In this document: one piece after another, positions 31,250 through 43,639 of the stretch
Layout of the letters: each line of letters opens with the position of its first letter
How positions within the stretch are numbered: the first letter of the stretch is position 1
NCBI GenBank assembly: GCA_028583605.1
Contig: CM053328.1
Location: forward strand, 31,169,578-31,233,577
Direction of reading: 5' to 3'
Length of the DNA: 64,000 nt
Origin: Dastarcus helophoroides
Taxonomy: Eukaryota; Arthropoda; Insecta; Coleoptera; Bothrideridae
Notes under the pieces: generated by a model
What the model saw: the letters and a program-made list of their open reading frames with translations, nothing else
Told to the model about the DNA's origin: nothing
The model's database searches: none
Made by a program: the position numbers and the translations under genes

Positions 31250-32620
31250 TATATGTATATTTTCATTTAAATACATGAACTGAGAAATCAAATTTTTAGA
31301 TTAACTTTGAAATTTGGAAATAGAGCCGATATTTGCGAAAATAGTCAGAAAATTAAATCCAAAATAAAAACCGAACCTTTCGGAAAATTTCGAAAACTAA
31401 AATTTCGAAGATTTCGAAAAATAACGATTTTTGATAAATACCGTCCAGATTTCGAGAAAAAGGTTGAAATCTCTTGAAGAAAAGTGAACATTTTCAAGAG
31501 AAAGTTTAATTTTGAAAGAGTCGAATTTTGAGGAAAATACGAATTTTGAGGAAAATACGAATTTTGAGGAAAAACGAATTTTGAGGAAAAACGAATTTTG
31601 AGGAAAAACGAATTTTGAGGAAAAGCGAATTTTGGGAAAAAGTTGGAATGTGTAGAAAATCGTGTTTAAAACAAAATTCTAATCTTTCAAAAAGTCTCAA
31701 AAAATGTTGAAAATTCGAAAAAATTATATTTCTAAAGATGGAGTTTTGTGAAAAAAGACGTAATTTTCAGAAAAAGTTGAAACTTTGAGAAAAATTTTTC
31801 ACTATAAGTGGAGATTTCCAGAAGCATAAAACATCCCTATTTGAAGTACGAGTCAAAATTTCCAGAATAAGATAAATTTTTAGAAACATGAAATTTTCGG
31901 AAATTTAAATTAAAAACAAAATCATAAAAAACCGAATATTAAAAAAATGAAAGTTCAATTTTGAGTGTAGAAAAAAGTGGTAATTTCGAAAGCGACAAAT
32001 TCTGAGAAAAACCCCTATTTTGGGAAAGGATTTTTTAGGAAACCAGAACTAAATAAAAACCCAAACTTTCGGATGAACTCGAAAAATGCTGAAAATTTTA
32101 AAAGTGCCAAAATATATCCAAAGGTCACATATTGTGAAAAAATTCGCAAATATTCAATTTGCGAATTTTTTTTGTACAAGAAATCCTTTTCTCGAACTTA
32201 CCCAAAAATATTCTTCTCAACATTTTTAATTTTCGATAATATGCCGATCTAATTTGGAGAAAACAGACAAATTTCGAGAAAATTGAAATTTAAAGGAAAA
32301 GCCAATTTCTCGGAAAAAGTCCAGAAATTTCCAAAAACTAAAACATCGCATTTTGAAATAAAAGTCAAAATTTCGAAAATAAGGCAAAATATGAAGTTGA
32401 AATTTCTGGAGTCAAATTTAAAAAAAAAGTCAAAATTCAGAAAAGTGGCAGAACTTTGATAGAAAAAATGATTTGCGAAAGAAGAGTCCAAAAAGTAGAA
32501 TTTTGAGAATAGTCCAAATCTCAAAAAAGACGAATTTAAACTAATTCTAGGAGAAAAATTCCAAATTTTTAGCAAAGTTGAATATTGAATTTTGATATAA
32601 AGATATCGGGAAAAGGCAAA
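31250..32620. other. A-rich quasi-repetitive block
   Basis: Plus strand A-rich: GAATTTTGAGAAAAA and AAAATTTCGAAAA words. Contains the minisatellite at 31520-31638. No gene. Confidence 0.6.
31520..31638 (+). repeat. Minisatellite, ~17-19-bp unit, about 7 copies
   Basis: CGAATTTTGAGGAAAA with A, TA or nothing between units, repeated in register about seven times. The clearest local array within the diffuse AT-rich filler, and a likely clue to how the filler arose. Confidence 0.9.
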
Positions 32621-32633
32621 TTTGAAGAAACCT

Positions 32634-33039
32634 ATAATGCACAGACCAATAGGTTTGAACATTTATTAGATTCGAAGTTTGGAAACCAAATACCGGTTTC
32701 GATCTTCATGCAGCCCTCCAGGCGTGTATAGTGAATCATAGGTAGCTGAACTACCAACAGTTGAAACACTGCCACCTAGCGAAGCGGTTGCTCTCTAGGA
32801 GAGTTCCCAGAAGACAAGGATTCTATAATGCACAGACCAATAGGTTTGAACATTTATTAGATTCGAAGTTTGGAAACCAAATACCGGTTTCGATCTTGTT
32901 AGATCTCGGCAGTTTGGTATATCCAACTCGAATGCTAATAAATGTTCCGACAAGTACTAAAACATTCACAGGCGTCAAGCGAGTGACACTATACACGCCT
33001 GGAGGGCTGCATGAATTTGTAGTTTAGGTTGCATTCTTA
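32634..33039 (-). mobile_element. Hammerhead-bearing insertion with 12-bp target duplications
   Basis: A ~406-bp insert flanked by TTGAAGAAACCT at 32622-32633 and 33040-33051. Inside, TATAATGCACAGACCAATAG...CCGGTTTCGATCTT occurs twice, 191 bp apart (32633 and 32824). A 27-bp inverted pair (CATGCAGCCCTCCAGGCGTG... at about 32708 and its complement ending near 33013) brackets the second copy. The full hammerhead fold is at 32876-32918; the first copy keeps only its GATCGAAACCGGTA half. No ORF: a non-autonomous element, related to 21590-22015 and 28050-28190. A 12-bp duplication suggests target-primed retrotransposition. Confidence 0.7.
32876..32918 (-). ncRNA. Hammerhead ribozyme-like motif, copy 3 (one core change)
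   Basis: Minus-strand 43-nt fold: stem I ACCAAA/TTTGGT (6 perfect bp), core CTGCCGA (A6 changed to C; otherwise CUGANGA), stem II GATC-TAACAA-GATC (4 perfect bp), GAA, palindromic helix III ACCGGT, cleavage triplet GTA. Copy 1 carries a different core error, which implies an ancestor with a functional core. Sense orientation in a Pde11 intron. Confidence 0.55.
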
Positions 33040-33051
33040 TTGAAGAAACCT

Positions 33052-34430
33052 GTCAAAATTTCAAAAAAATCAAATTCTAAAAGGTCAATATTTTCAGAAA
33101 AATCTGATTTAATAAAAATAAAGGAATTAAGAAAAATGAAATCTCTGACAAAGAGGCGACATTTTAGAAAAACTACCAAATGAAACATCAAAGATCGAAA
33201 CTTTGCAGAAAAAATTCAAACTTTAAGAAACAAGTACCACTTTGGGAATAGCCGTTTATGAAAAAACGAATCTTGAAAAAAAGTCAAAATTTTAATAAAT
33301 TTCCAGGAAAAATATTCATTTTCCGGGAACATACAGGATGGGATTTTAGGATAGATTTCAAATTTGCGAAAAAAGACCGATTTTAAGAAAAATATCCAAT
33401 GTTTTTTTCAATTTATTTAACATTTCTTCGGCCCAGTTTGGAAATATTTAAATTTTTTCTGGTTTGTTGACAATTTTCTAAACAGTTTTTGGATTGCGAC
33501 TACGTGATATTTAAATTTATTGAAAACGTCACTTCATGACAGTTCACAAATTAAGAGGTTAGTTTATTTTACATAGAATAGGAATAATGAAAAATAGGAG
33601 ACCAAAAAATTAGATATGGAAAAAATAAATTTTTTTTTTTTTGATAAATTAGGAAAATATAAAAAAAATACATAAAAAGATTGTAGCACTGGACATCGAT
33701 GTTTCGCTCTTATTTGAGCTCGTCATGAGGAATAAAAATATCCAAGTTAGGATTTTTTTAAATTTGTTTTTTTTCTGGAAATTTCAATTTTTTTCCTTTG
33801 AAAAACAAAGAAAAGATCAAAATTTTGAGGAAAAAGTCGAAATTTAGTAAACACTAGAAATTCGTCAGAAAAGGAAGTTAAATTTGTCGAAATTTTGGAA
33901 AAAGAACAAATTTTGAGAAAAATCTAATTTCTGGAATTTTCTCTTGAATCAGAGGCAGACATGCGGCCTGATCTGCCCCACTTGAAGAAATGTCCAATAT
34001 TGAGATAAACGTCGAAATTTTGAGAAACAAGTTGTATTTATTTCAGTTGTAAACCATTCCATTTTCTCGGAATTTTTGTGTTTTTACAAAATTTCTAAGA
34101 AAAGTCATAAAAACTTTCAGATAAAACATTTTTATTAAAAAATCAATCAATTTTTGAGGAAACAGTTAAATCTTTATAAACAAGTCAAAATTTTCAGAAA
34201 ATCAAAATTTGAAGAAAAGCCAAAGTTTCTGGAAAAAACGTATTTTGAGAAATGGTAGGAATTTCGAAAAATAAAACGATGAATTTTGAGATAAAAATTC
34301 GATGAAAGAAATCGAATTTTGAAAAATAAGTTGAAATTTCGAGAAAATGTCAACAGTTTAAAGAAGGACGAATTTTGTCGAATAGAATTTTTTTAGAGAA
34401 AGTCTTCTGAATTGAATATAAATTTTCGTT
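33052..34430. other. A-rich quasi-repetitive block
   Basis: Mostly GAAATTTTGAGAAAAA words. At 33681-33733 a partial hammerhead-like string (minus: GAGCTC-AAATAA-GAGCGAAAC-ATCGATGT-C) is present without a stem I partner. No gene. Confidence 0.55.
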
Positions 34431-34574
34431 TAACTGTGGGAAGGGACAGGGGGGGGGGGGGCAAGCGCCCTACCCTGCCCTATTCTAGCTAGGACTATGG
34501 TAAAACCAATTCCGCAAGGGCCTCGCAAAGATCTACCCCGCCCGAAGCCTCGCAATGGCGAAGGCCGCTCCCCC

Positions 34575-35695
34575 CCCCATTTTAAAGTTTAATCCACTCT
34601 CAAAGGGTAACCCCATTATGCTTTCAAAGAACTGCGAGTAGGATGCCGAAACAAGGACAGATGGCGATGAACCGCCTTCTTAAACAAGAATAGGTTGTAA
34701 TTTTTGGGGAAAATTCCTTTCGATAACAAGTTCCATAACTTGGAAGTTCTATAGACAAAAGAGTCTCCGACTGTCTAGTACGCCTCCAAGAATCTTGCCC
34801 TTGGGGGGATTAATCCTACTAATTCCTGCGAGTATCTTCCATGATAGTACTTGTAGAAAAGAGACATGTCACCAACCATACGCCTGTGCTCTAGTGTTTC
34901 GAGAGAATCGGTCAGACTCTCGTCATCAATTAGGCGAATCGCTCTTCTTTGAATTGAATCCAAGAGAGCTAAAGTGTGTTTTGGGGCTGAACTCCAGACA
35001 TGAGAACAGTATTCTAGTGTTGGTCTAACTTGAGCTTTGTATAATGTTAATAGCTGATGAGATGTGATGTACTTTTTAGCTCTAAAAAGAAAGACTAGCT
35101 TCTGAGAGGCGGATTTGGCAATGGCGTGTACATGATCGTCCCAAGAGAAGTTAGTGCTCGCATTCACTCCTAGAATAGATAGATTAGATCCCATCGGAAG
35201 GATTTTACCGTCCATTAGCATGTCTGTTGCATTATCCCTTGATGTTTTCTTATTGAAAACCGCGGCTTGAGTTTTTAAAGCGTTGAAATCTACCAAATTG
35301 TTCTTATCCCATTCCAAAATAATCTCGAGATCAAGATTAATCGTCTGTATCTGCTGTTCCCTTAGTCGATTTGAAGCAGCGATAGATAATGGTTTGTCGG
35401 AGAAAAAAGGTGACATAAGGTTATTATTATCTGCGTAGCTGTATATAGGATTGAAAGTTAAGTTAAGCTAAGAGATCATTTATGTGTAACAGAAATAGAG
35501 TAGGAGACAGAACAGACCTCTGAGGCACCCCTGCGTTAATCGCAAATGTCTCGGATGAGATGCCATCGACGACGACTTGAAGAGATCTGTAGGCGAGAAA
35601 ATTGGATATCAAATGACAGAGTCCCGGAGGAAGACCAAAAGATGTTAATTTGGCGAGAACTACAACTAACAAATTACAAATAGTCAAAGTTCTAG
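34575..35695 (-). pseudogene. LINE reverse transcriptase fragment, copy A (5'-truncated, dead)
   Basis: Minus strand from 35687: KLTSFGLPPGLCHLISNFLA, QVVVDGISSETFAINAGVPQ, RSVLSPTLFLLHINDLL, stop. After a frameshift come YSYADNNNLMSPFFSD (the YADD box now YADN), GSNLSILGVNASTNFSWDDH, KAQVRPTLEYCSHVWSSAPK, HTLALLDSIQRRAIRLIDD and LEHRRMVGDMSLFYKYYHGR. Typical of the C-terminal half of a Jockey/CR1-like non-LTR retrotransposon; clade uncertain. The 3' untranslated part runs to about 34575. Same family as 40790-41147 and 63135-63836. Confidence 0.85.
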
Positions 35696-35699
35696 TAAA

Positions 35700-36290
35700 T
35701 ATTCAAATACTTCACTTCAATTATTCGGTGGGTGGTCCGGTCCTATAATTATAGGACTGATTACAGGTGGCAAACAATATTGCGATAAACATCCTCAGTA
35801 GATCATGATATATTGGTCACGTTTTCTTAATGTGTACCATTTATTATAATTATATTACAAACATGTTTTCCATATGTAGCCTAGTAGTGGCAGTTAATAT
35901 TATTTATTGGTTGCACTCAGAAATATGACAATATTTTAACGATCTTGTTGTTTACTACAAACGCTTATTATGCGCATCAGATATGAGTATCAAATTACTA
36001 ATCGGGTTGATGCAAAAATAATCAGTTTTTGTACATTCAAATTTGCCACTTCAAAGTTTAAATATGCGAATTTATTAATATTTTCTGAGGAGAGCTGCCG
36101 TCATTTGCGGATAATTGATATGTATTTTGCGCATCAAAGACAAAGTAATAAAGGCATTTGGGAAACTACCAGTAGATAAAAATAAACCTGGAAGAAGAAA
36201 ACCAATGAAAAGATAATATAACATTTGAGAAAATCTTTTTTTTTACCAATGGTGCACCTGAAACCAACAGGATCTTGTGGAAGAAATTTT
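35700..36290. other. Unique-looking intron DNA
   Basis: No repeat family or gene recognised. Near 36245, GGTGCACCTGAAACCAACAG and GGGGCCCCAT form a small GC-richer island of unknown origin. Confidence 0.5.
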
Positions 36291-36299
36291 TCGGGGCCC

Positions 36300-38885
36300 C
36301 ATATTTTTTTTAACCTTTCGTAAAATTTGGACTAACTTTTATTCGACACATATCTCGCTTTTTTTTGAGTTTAACTTTTTCTCATTATTCCACCCTACTT
36401 CCAATTTTTACTTTTTTTTAACTTCGACATTAACATGAAACTTCGATTTTTTTCTCAAAATTAAAGAACTTTTTCAACCGAGTTTAGAATTTATTTTCTT
36501 CTTCTTAGGACACAGTTTCCCTTTGGCGATCCAAGTGGCTATGATGGTGCAAGAAAATGCTCCCCTGAACATTTTTATAGATGTCCGTGCGAACTATCGA
36601 CGCAGATTCTTTAGCCACGAGTTTTGCCGTCTACCCACAGATCGTTTGCCCTCGATCTTTCCTTCAATAACGAGGATCTCATACTCTCCCCTCATAACAT
36701 AATTTATTTTCAAATCTACTTTATTAAATGTCGACTTTTTATTGAAATTTTGAGAACTTTTAAATCTTTTTTTCCAAATTTCGTTCCTAATAACAAATGT
36801 ACTTTCTCAAAATTTAATATGTACTGCTTTGCTTCTTAAGTTTTGACTTAAAACTTGATATTTCCGAAAATTTTGATTTTCTTTTACAAATTGTGAATCT
36901 AAATTTGAAATGTTGACTTCAGTCTCGGAATTTCGATTTTTTGTTGAAGTTTTGAGTTTGCACTTTCAATTTTACTTTTTCCTTGACTTTTCGAATTAAA
37001 CATAAAGTTCTGTCTACTTCAAGAAATCTTAATTTTTTCCAGAATCCTAATTTTCTGCAGAGGTTCGAATGAATGAATAAAAAATTTGCTAAAAATTCCA
37101 CTTCTTTCATTGAACATTTTTATTTATTTCCCAAATTTCGAATTCAAATTTACAATTTTTTATTTTTTTCGATAAAACTTTGACTTTGTACGCCAAAGTT
37201 TGTTTTCTTTATTCGAGAGATTATTATTTTACTTTCAACATGTTAGGAAATGTTGGCTTTTTTCTAAATGCCAAGTTTTCACTTTCAATTATTTATTTTT
37301 CTCTTTTACTGTCGACATAAATTCAAAAGCTTTCTTAAAGATAATTATTTATTTTTTCCAACATTCTACTTTTTTCTTGAGTTTCAATGAAGATATACTA
37401 AATGTCCCCCCAGTATCTGTCTCAAGATGATAGCTTGGCGATCGAAACGCGTTAGAGCAACTGTTGTTGTGTTTTTTAATCTTTCTTGGTTTCAGGGAAC
37501 AAGATTTGTGTATCATTTTTTGATGATAACCAAGGACTAAAATAAAAATCTCCCCACCATTTTCTTTGCAATTTGTTTTTTTCTCAAAATTACGACCCTA
37601 AAATATTCAATTTTGACTTTCTTCCCTAACATTTTGAACAAATAAACGAAATATTGTCCCTTTAGGGGAATTTTTACTTTATTTTCAAAATGATTTGAAA
37701 AGTCGAACGGTTTTCTGAAAAGTTATCATTTCCATTTTCAGCTTTCCTTTTCTCGAACTACATTTTCAACTTAAATTCAAAATTTCGATTTTTTCGTAAT
37801 AATTTAATTTTATTTCTCCGCCAACGTCATTTCTTCATTTAATTTGATATTTCAAATCTCAAATTTTAGAGGTTTTTCTATAATCTTTTTTTTGTGTTGT
37901 TGGGTCTTTTTTTCCATTTGGAAACATTTTCTCGGCTTTTTTAATGTGAAGTGTTTAGCCTTCTCTCTACCATATTCCTTTAAACTTGAATTTTTAGGAA
38001 ATAATTTTATAAATGTCTCATTTTTTGTCTAAATTTTGCCCCTTTTCAAAATTTTCAGGTAAAACTGCTTTTTTTTTTAATTTTAGAAGTTTGCCTTGAA
38101 TTTTTTTAAATTTTGGAATTTTCTTTTGAAATTTTAAATTTGTTCTCAAAATTCTGAGAGTGCAATTTCAATATTTTCCTTCCTTTGGACTTTTTTTTAT
38201 TGTATTTTCTTCCTTTGGAATTTTTTTTTATTGTAAACTCAAAACTTGGTGGTTTCGATTTTTTTTTTCAAAATTTCTGTTAAATCACGAAATTTTAACT
38301 TTCTTGAAATTCTAAGTTTAAAGCCTATTTTTTTCTAAATTTTCGTTTTAAATCAAATACTTCATCCATTTTTCTTTAAATTTGTCACGCAGTGTTTTCG
38401 AATTTCGATCTTTTCTTGAATTTTTTTTATAAATTCTGGGTTGTTTTTCGGTTTTTTAACATAATTCCAAGTTTATGCCCTCAATTGTTACCTTTTCTTT
38501 GAAACTTTCACTTGAAAATTAAACTTTTATTAGAGATTTCGAAGCTTACTTATAAATTTCGTTTTTTTCCCAAAAAATTAGATTTACATGAGAATTTTTT
38601 TCAATAAATTTCCAAAGTCAGAATATCGGTATAAATTCGACATTTTTTCTCCCAGTTTTAAGTTCAAACTGGCAATTTCTCTTTTCATAAAAATTCCGAC
38701 TTTGAACTCCTATTCACTTTTTTTTTTAATTTCCTCTTTTAATATCAAAATCTTCATCTTTTTCTCAAAATTCCATGTTTACACTTTAAATATTTATTTC
38801 TCTGTTTTATTTTTAAATGTACTCTTGAAATTCAGAATTAGGAAATTCTAGAAATTTTGGTTTTATTTTTAAAATTTTTGAATGT
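36300..38885. other. T-rich quasi-repetitive block
   Basis: Words such as TTTTTCTCAAAATTT and ATTTCGATTTTTT on the plus strand. An FB fragment lies at 37424-37540. No gene. Confidence 0.6.
37424..37540 (+). repeat. FB family fragment with hammerhead-like half
   Basis: GATGATAGCTTGGCGATCGA then AACGCGTTAGAGCAACTG, TTGTTGTGTTTTTTAATCTT, and the family end GATAACCAAGGACTA. Only one arm is present. GATAGC/GCGATC can form a partial stem before GAAACGCG. Confidence 0.75.
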
Positions 38886-38889
38886 AAAT

Positions 38890-41400
38890 AACTCCGTAGG
38901 GAACATTTCATGGGAAAAGAACTACGCTACTGATGAACCACTAAATACCCAAATTTTTAACATAATATTATTTTGCCTGTGGAGCTCCAAGAGCACATTT
39001 GTAAATTTTTGAGTATTTTTCGTGACCAAACAATTGAGATACTGATAAACTCAATGCTCAACGTTTTAGCTCAACATTCTTTTGATCAAGATCCTCCATG
39101 AGAACATTTGCAAATTTTGAAGATTTCATTGGAAAACAATTGGGAGATGCACCACCAAATACCCAATTTTTCAACATAACATAATTTTGCTCTTCTGCAT
39201 GATTCTCTAAGAAGAGAATGTTTCAAGGCAAAAAAAATTAAATACTGATGAACTACTAAATGTCGAAAGTTTTAATTCCAAATTATTTTTCTTAGGGTCC
39301 TCCATCAGAACATTTGCGAATTTTAGAGAAGATTTCATGGGAAAAGAACTGCAATACTGATGAACCACCAAATATCCAACTTTTTAATATACTATTATTT
39401 TGCCTGAAGAGCTCCAAGAGCACATTTGTAAATTTTAGAGTATTTTTCGTGACCAAAGAATCGAGATACTGATGAACTGTTAAATGCTCAACGTTTTAGC
39501 TCAAAATCGTTTTGATCAAAATCCTCCATGAGAACATTTGCGAATTTTAGAGATTTTATTGGAAAACATATGGGAGATTTACCACCGAATACCCAATTTT
39601 TCAACATAAACTAATTTTGTGATTCTGCATGCATGATTCTCTAAGAGAATTTTTCAAGGCAAAACAATTAAAATACTGATGAACTACCAATGTCCAAAGT
39701 TTTAGTTCCAAATTATTTTTGTTAGGATCCTCCATGAAAACATTTGCGAATTTTAAAGAAGATTTCATGGAAAAATAACTGCAATACTGATGAACCACCA
39801 AATACTCAACTTTTTGGTATAAAATTATTTTGCCATTGATAGTCCAATAGGCATTTGTAAATTTTAGAGTATTTTTCGTGACCAAAGAATCGAGATACTG
39901 ATGAACTGTTAAATGCTCAACGTTTTAGCTCAAAATTGTCTTGATCAAGATCTTCCTTGAGAACATTAGCAAATTTTAGAGATTTCATTGGGAAACATAT
40001 GGGAGATTCACCACCGAATACCCAATTTTTCAACATAACATAATTTTACGATTCTGCATGATTCTCTAAGAGAATTTTTCAAGGCAAAAACAATTGAAAT
40101 ACTGATGAAGTACCAAATGTCCAAAGTTTTAGTTCCAAATTATTTTTGTTACGATCCTCCATGAGAACATTTGCGAATTTTAAAGAAGATTTCGTGGGAA
40201 AATAACTGCTGAACTCCTGAACCACCAAATACTCAACTTTTTAGTATAAAATTATTTTGCTGTTAATCGTCCAATAGGCATTTGTAAATTTTAAAGAATA
40301 TTTTATGACAAAACAATTGAAATATTTCACTATTTAATGTTTTTTTTTAACTTCGACTTATGCACCACCAAATACCCTACTTTTTAACAACATAATTTTG
40401 CGATTCTGCATAATTCTTCAAGAGAATATTTCGTGGCAAAACAATTAAATTGCTAATGAATTACCAAATGTCCAGAGTTTTAGCTCCAAATTATTTCGAA
40501 TCGGATCTTTCATGAGAACATTTGTGAATTTTAGAGAAGATTTTATGGGACAATAACACTGCAATACTGATGAACCCCAAATACCCAACATATTTTAGCT
40601 ATTTTGTCTTGTTGGTCCAAAAAGGATTTGTGAATTTTAGAAAATATTTCATGACAAAACAACTGAAATAGCTTGTTTTTTTTGTTTCCTTCTAATTTCG
40701 ACTTATGCACTACTAAATACCCAACATATTAACATAACATACTTTTTGCGATTCTCGAAAAAGAGAACGTTTCGTGGCAAAACAGTTAACGCTGATGGTT
40801 GGTCACTTTTCTACAAGTATTATAATGGGAGATGCTCTCAGGAACTAATAAATAGCATTGATCCCTCAAGGGCAAGATTTTTGAGGGATATAAGACAGTC
40901 GGAGACAGCAAATTCCTCACTGTGCCAGCTTGGCACAGTGAGGACTTCTGTCTACGGAGACTCTTTTTTTCTATAGAACTTCCAAGCTATGAAAGTTGTT
41001 ACCAAATGGAACTTTCCCCAAAAATTACAACCTATTCTTGTTTAAGAAGGCGATTCATCGCCATTTATTCATGTTTCAGCATCCTATTCGCAGTGCTTTG
41101 AAGGCACGATGGGATTGCCCCCGCGAGTGGATTAAACTTTAAAAAAATATTGATGAACTACCAAATATCCAAGATTTCAGCTCCAAATTATTTTGAACAT
41201 GATTCTCCACGAGACCATTTGCCAATTTTAGTGAAGATTTCATGGGAAAATAATTGAAATACTGATGAATCACGAAATACCCAACTTTTTAGGATAACAT
41301 TATTTTGTCTTTGAGGGTCCAAGAAGTATTTATGAATTTTAAAGAATATTTCATCACAAAACAATTGAAATACCTCAATTCTTACTGTTTTTTTCAAACA
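38890..41400 (+). repeat. Satellite array with ~430-bp higher-order unit
   Basis: A monomer of about 107 bp (ACTGATGAACCACCAAATAC, CCAACTTTTTAACATAA, TTTTGC, GGTCC, GAACATTTGCGAATTTTAGA) is organised in groups of four. The same monomer type recurs at 38930, 39357, 39787 and 40217 (steps 427, 430, 430), then at 40567 and 41262 as the array degrades. A LINE fragment (40790-41147) interrupts it. Confidence 0.85.
40790..41147 (+). pseudogene. LINE fragment, copy B, inserted in satellite
   Basis: 3' end of the same LINE family as 34575-35695, on the plus strand: LFYKYYNGRCSQELINSIDP, SRARFLRDIRQSETANSS, VRTSVYGDSFFL, then 3' sequence ending GTGGATTAAACTTTAAAAAA. Satellite monomers resume directly afterwards, so the insertion is younger than the array. 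The palindrome GTGCCAGCTTGGCAC lies in the middle. Confidence 0.85.
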
Positions 41401-43420
41401 TCGACTTAAATTCCAAATTGTGAACGTTCCAAAAGATTTGGATTTTTTTAGAGGGTCAATTTTTTAATCATATTTTCAGTTTCATTTCGAAAATTTGAAA
41501 ATTGCAGAATTCTGAGTTTAAACGGTTTAAATTTTTCCACCAAAATTGTACCTTACCACCGAAATCCGTTGTTGTAGGCTTCCATTTAAAATTTTTGAGT
41601 TTTTCGTAAAAATCTGTAACAATCAATGTTTCGTTTTGTTTTTCATGTTAAATTTTTAAAAAGTCAAAATTCCGACTTATTCCTCAAATCAAATTGTTTT
41701 CTATTATTTCGACTTTAAAATTTAAAATTAATCTTTTTTAAAAATTTCAACTTCGAAAGCTTTCCATAAATTGTTTTTCTGATGATTTCGATGCTTCTCG
41801 ATTATATTCAGCTCTGAATTTTTACGCTTTTTTCTATGATTTTGATTTTAAACTCAAAAATTCGAGAAAATGATTTAAAAAATTCCAGGTTTCTATAAAA
41901 ATTTCTGGTTTTCCTTCTCAAAATTGCCAATACACCACTTTTTTTTCTAAAAACTTTTGCCTTCAACTTACTTTTAGCAAACGACTCTTTCTTGAAATCG
42001 TGTGGAATTAAATCCCAATTATATATAAATTTCGAGTTTTTTGTTGACTTACCCTCCCAACCCTTTCGTAACTGCTCCCACAACTTTAAATCCCTGATTG
42101 GGTCATTTTGTGTATGCAGTGATTAAAACTTTTGGCTAAACAAATAGTTTGCACTCTAAATTGGGTCTAAGAATAAACGACCTTTTCTCAAAATTGTGTG
42201 GAATTAAATTGAATTATGTAGTATCTTACAAATTTCGAGTTTCTTCTTGGCTTAGTCTCAAAAGCCCTCTCCTATCTGCGCCCCTGGCTTTAAACCCATT
42301 ATTGAAACATTTATGAAAACAAAGTGCACTCTAAATTGAGTATCAGGAAAAATATGAGACGATCCCTTGCGCAGAAGGGCCTTGTGCACTGTACAATAGT
42401 GCCCCCTCGTAGCGACACAACTGTCTTTTAATAAAATAATGAAGAAATAAAGTAAACCATTTTTCCAAATAAGATTTTTAAAAACTCTTACTAAAACTCT
42501 ACATTATTAATAATGATAAATATTTATGCAATAAAACAACAAACTATTTTGATTAATTGGGGCTTCATACTTCGACTAGATGGTGTCATTTCTATTTCAA
42601 ATATCGCACCAGAATATGACGATAAGAAAGACTAAAAAAAATTGACTGTTTTTGTTAATTAGTTTCTATATTTTTATTTGTCACGTCTGACATGAGATTT
42701 CAAAATTAATCTAATTTGATTGTCTAGGAAAAAGAAAAAAAGTGTCCTTCTACTTCTTAAATGCTTGTAAGAAATATCGACTTCCTTCTAGCTTTCATTT
42801 TGTTCTAAATGCTTGCGGTAAGAACTCATAATTTACAGCAAAAATGTCTTCCAAATTGCTTCGGGGAACTCGAAATTTTCATTTAACGACATCGAGAGGA
42901 GATAAATGTGGTGCGGATAATTTTCTAATTTTCTTTTTCTCTCACTACATTTTAATTCGTAGTTTAAAAGGGTATGTACGCCCGCAGATAGATTACTGAC
43001 GTCTTATGTTTGAAATTAACGAAGAACATTGAAATTTATTAACAAGTTGCGTGAATGGACTATTAATAACATCGATATTTCATTTGTCTGCGGACAGCTC
43101 CCTCAGGAGGGACTGTCTCGGACCGATGACGTACTTTTGTTGACTGCCTTTGCGCCCATCACAGTTACAATTACAAAGGCGAGTCTTCGGCCCAAACCTA
43201 CGCGTTTTCCTATATCAACGTGGACAATAAAACCTGATAAAGGAAAGATATAAATAAGCAGGAGGATGATTGGTAGGTTATACGGACGACACAACTACTT
43301 CAAAAAAAAAATCTAGCATATATGCTGCATCTTTTTTAAAACAGGTTAAGTCGAATTGTTCTTAACATTATACAGGGTTTCAATAATTGCTATTTTTTTT
43401 AACAACGTATGCGGAATATT
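41400..43420. other. Intron DNA without recognised gene
   Basis: T-rich filler to about 42050. At about 41970-42290 a ~160-bp unit occurs twice, loosely (GTGTGGAATTAAAT...AATTTCGAGTTT). A GC-richer patch at 43080-43250 has short frames on both strands with no recognisable domain. Confidence 0.5.
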
Positions 43421-43570
43421 ACTAAAGATAAAAAATCAAAAAACAAGTTTATTTGACCATTTAAAAGAGTAAATCAACTCGTAAATTCGCCTTAACAGGG
43501 CGTTTCTTTTTCGCAACAATTTCCTAATAAACATTGCCTATAACTTCATAGATTTTTACATATTTTTTAC
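43420..43570 (+). repeat. Dispersed repeat, copy 2 (copy 1 at 29995-30160)
   Basis: Shares TTAACAGGGCG, a CAACAA...TCCTAATAAA stretch and TAACTTCATAG with copy 1. Type unknown. Confidence 0.5.
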
Positions 43571-43639
43571 AAGTATAATCCACTCGCAATTGAAACTAAC
43601 ATGAAAATAATTGCATCCAATTTTCATTTCTTTTATCAA

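Noticed and set aside
31520..31638. CRISPR-like array
   Set aside because: Units are contiguous with no unique spacers, and the genome is eukaryotic; it is a minisatellite.
32249..32662. 137-residue minus-strand frame
   Set aside because: Phe/Ser/Leu-rich read-through of the A-rich repeat block ending in the hammerhead repeat; no domain.
43029..43294. Overlapping 63-74-residue frames, one with a hydrophobic N-terminus
   Set aside because: GC-richer patch but no recognisable domain, no start or poly(A) context; both strands open equally.
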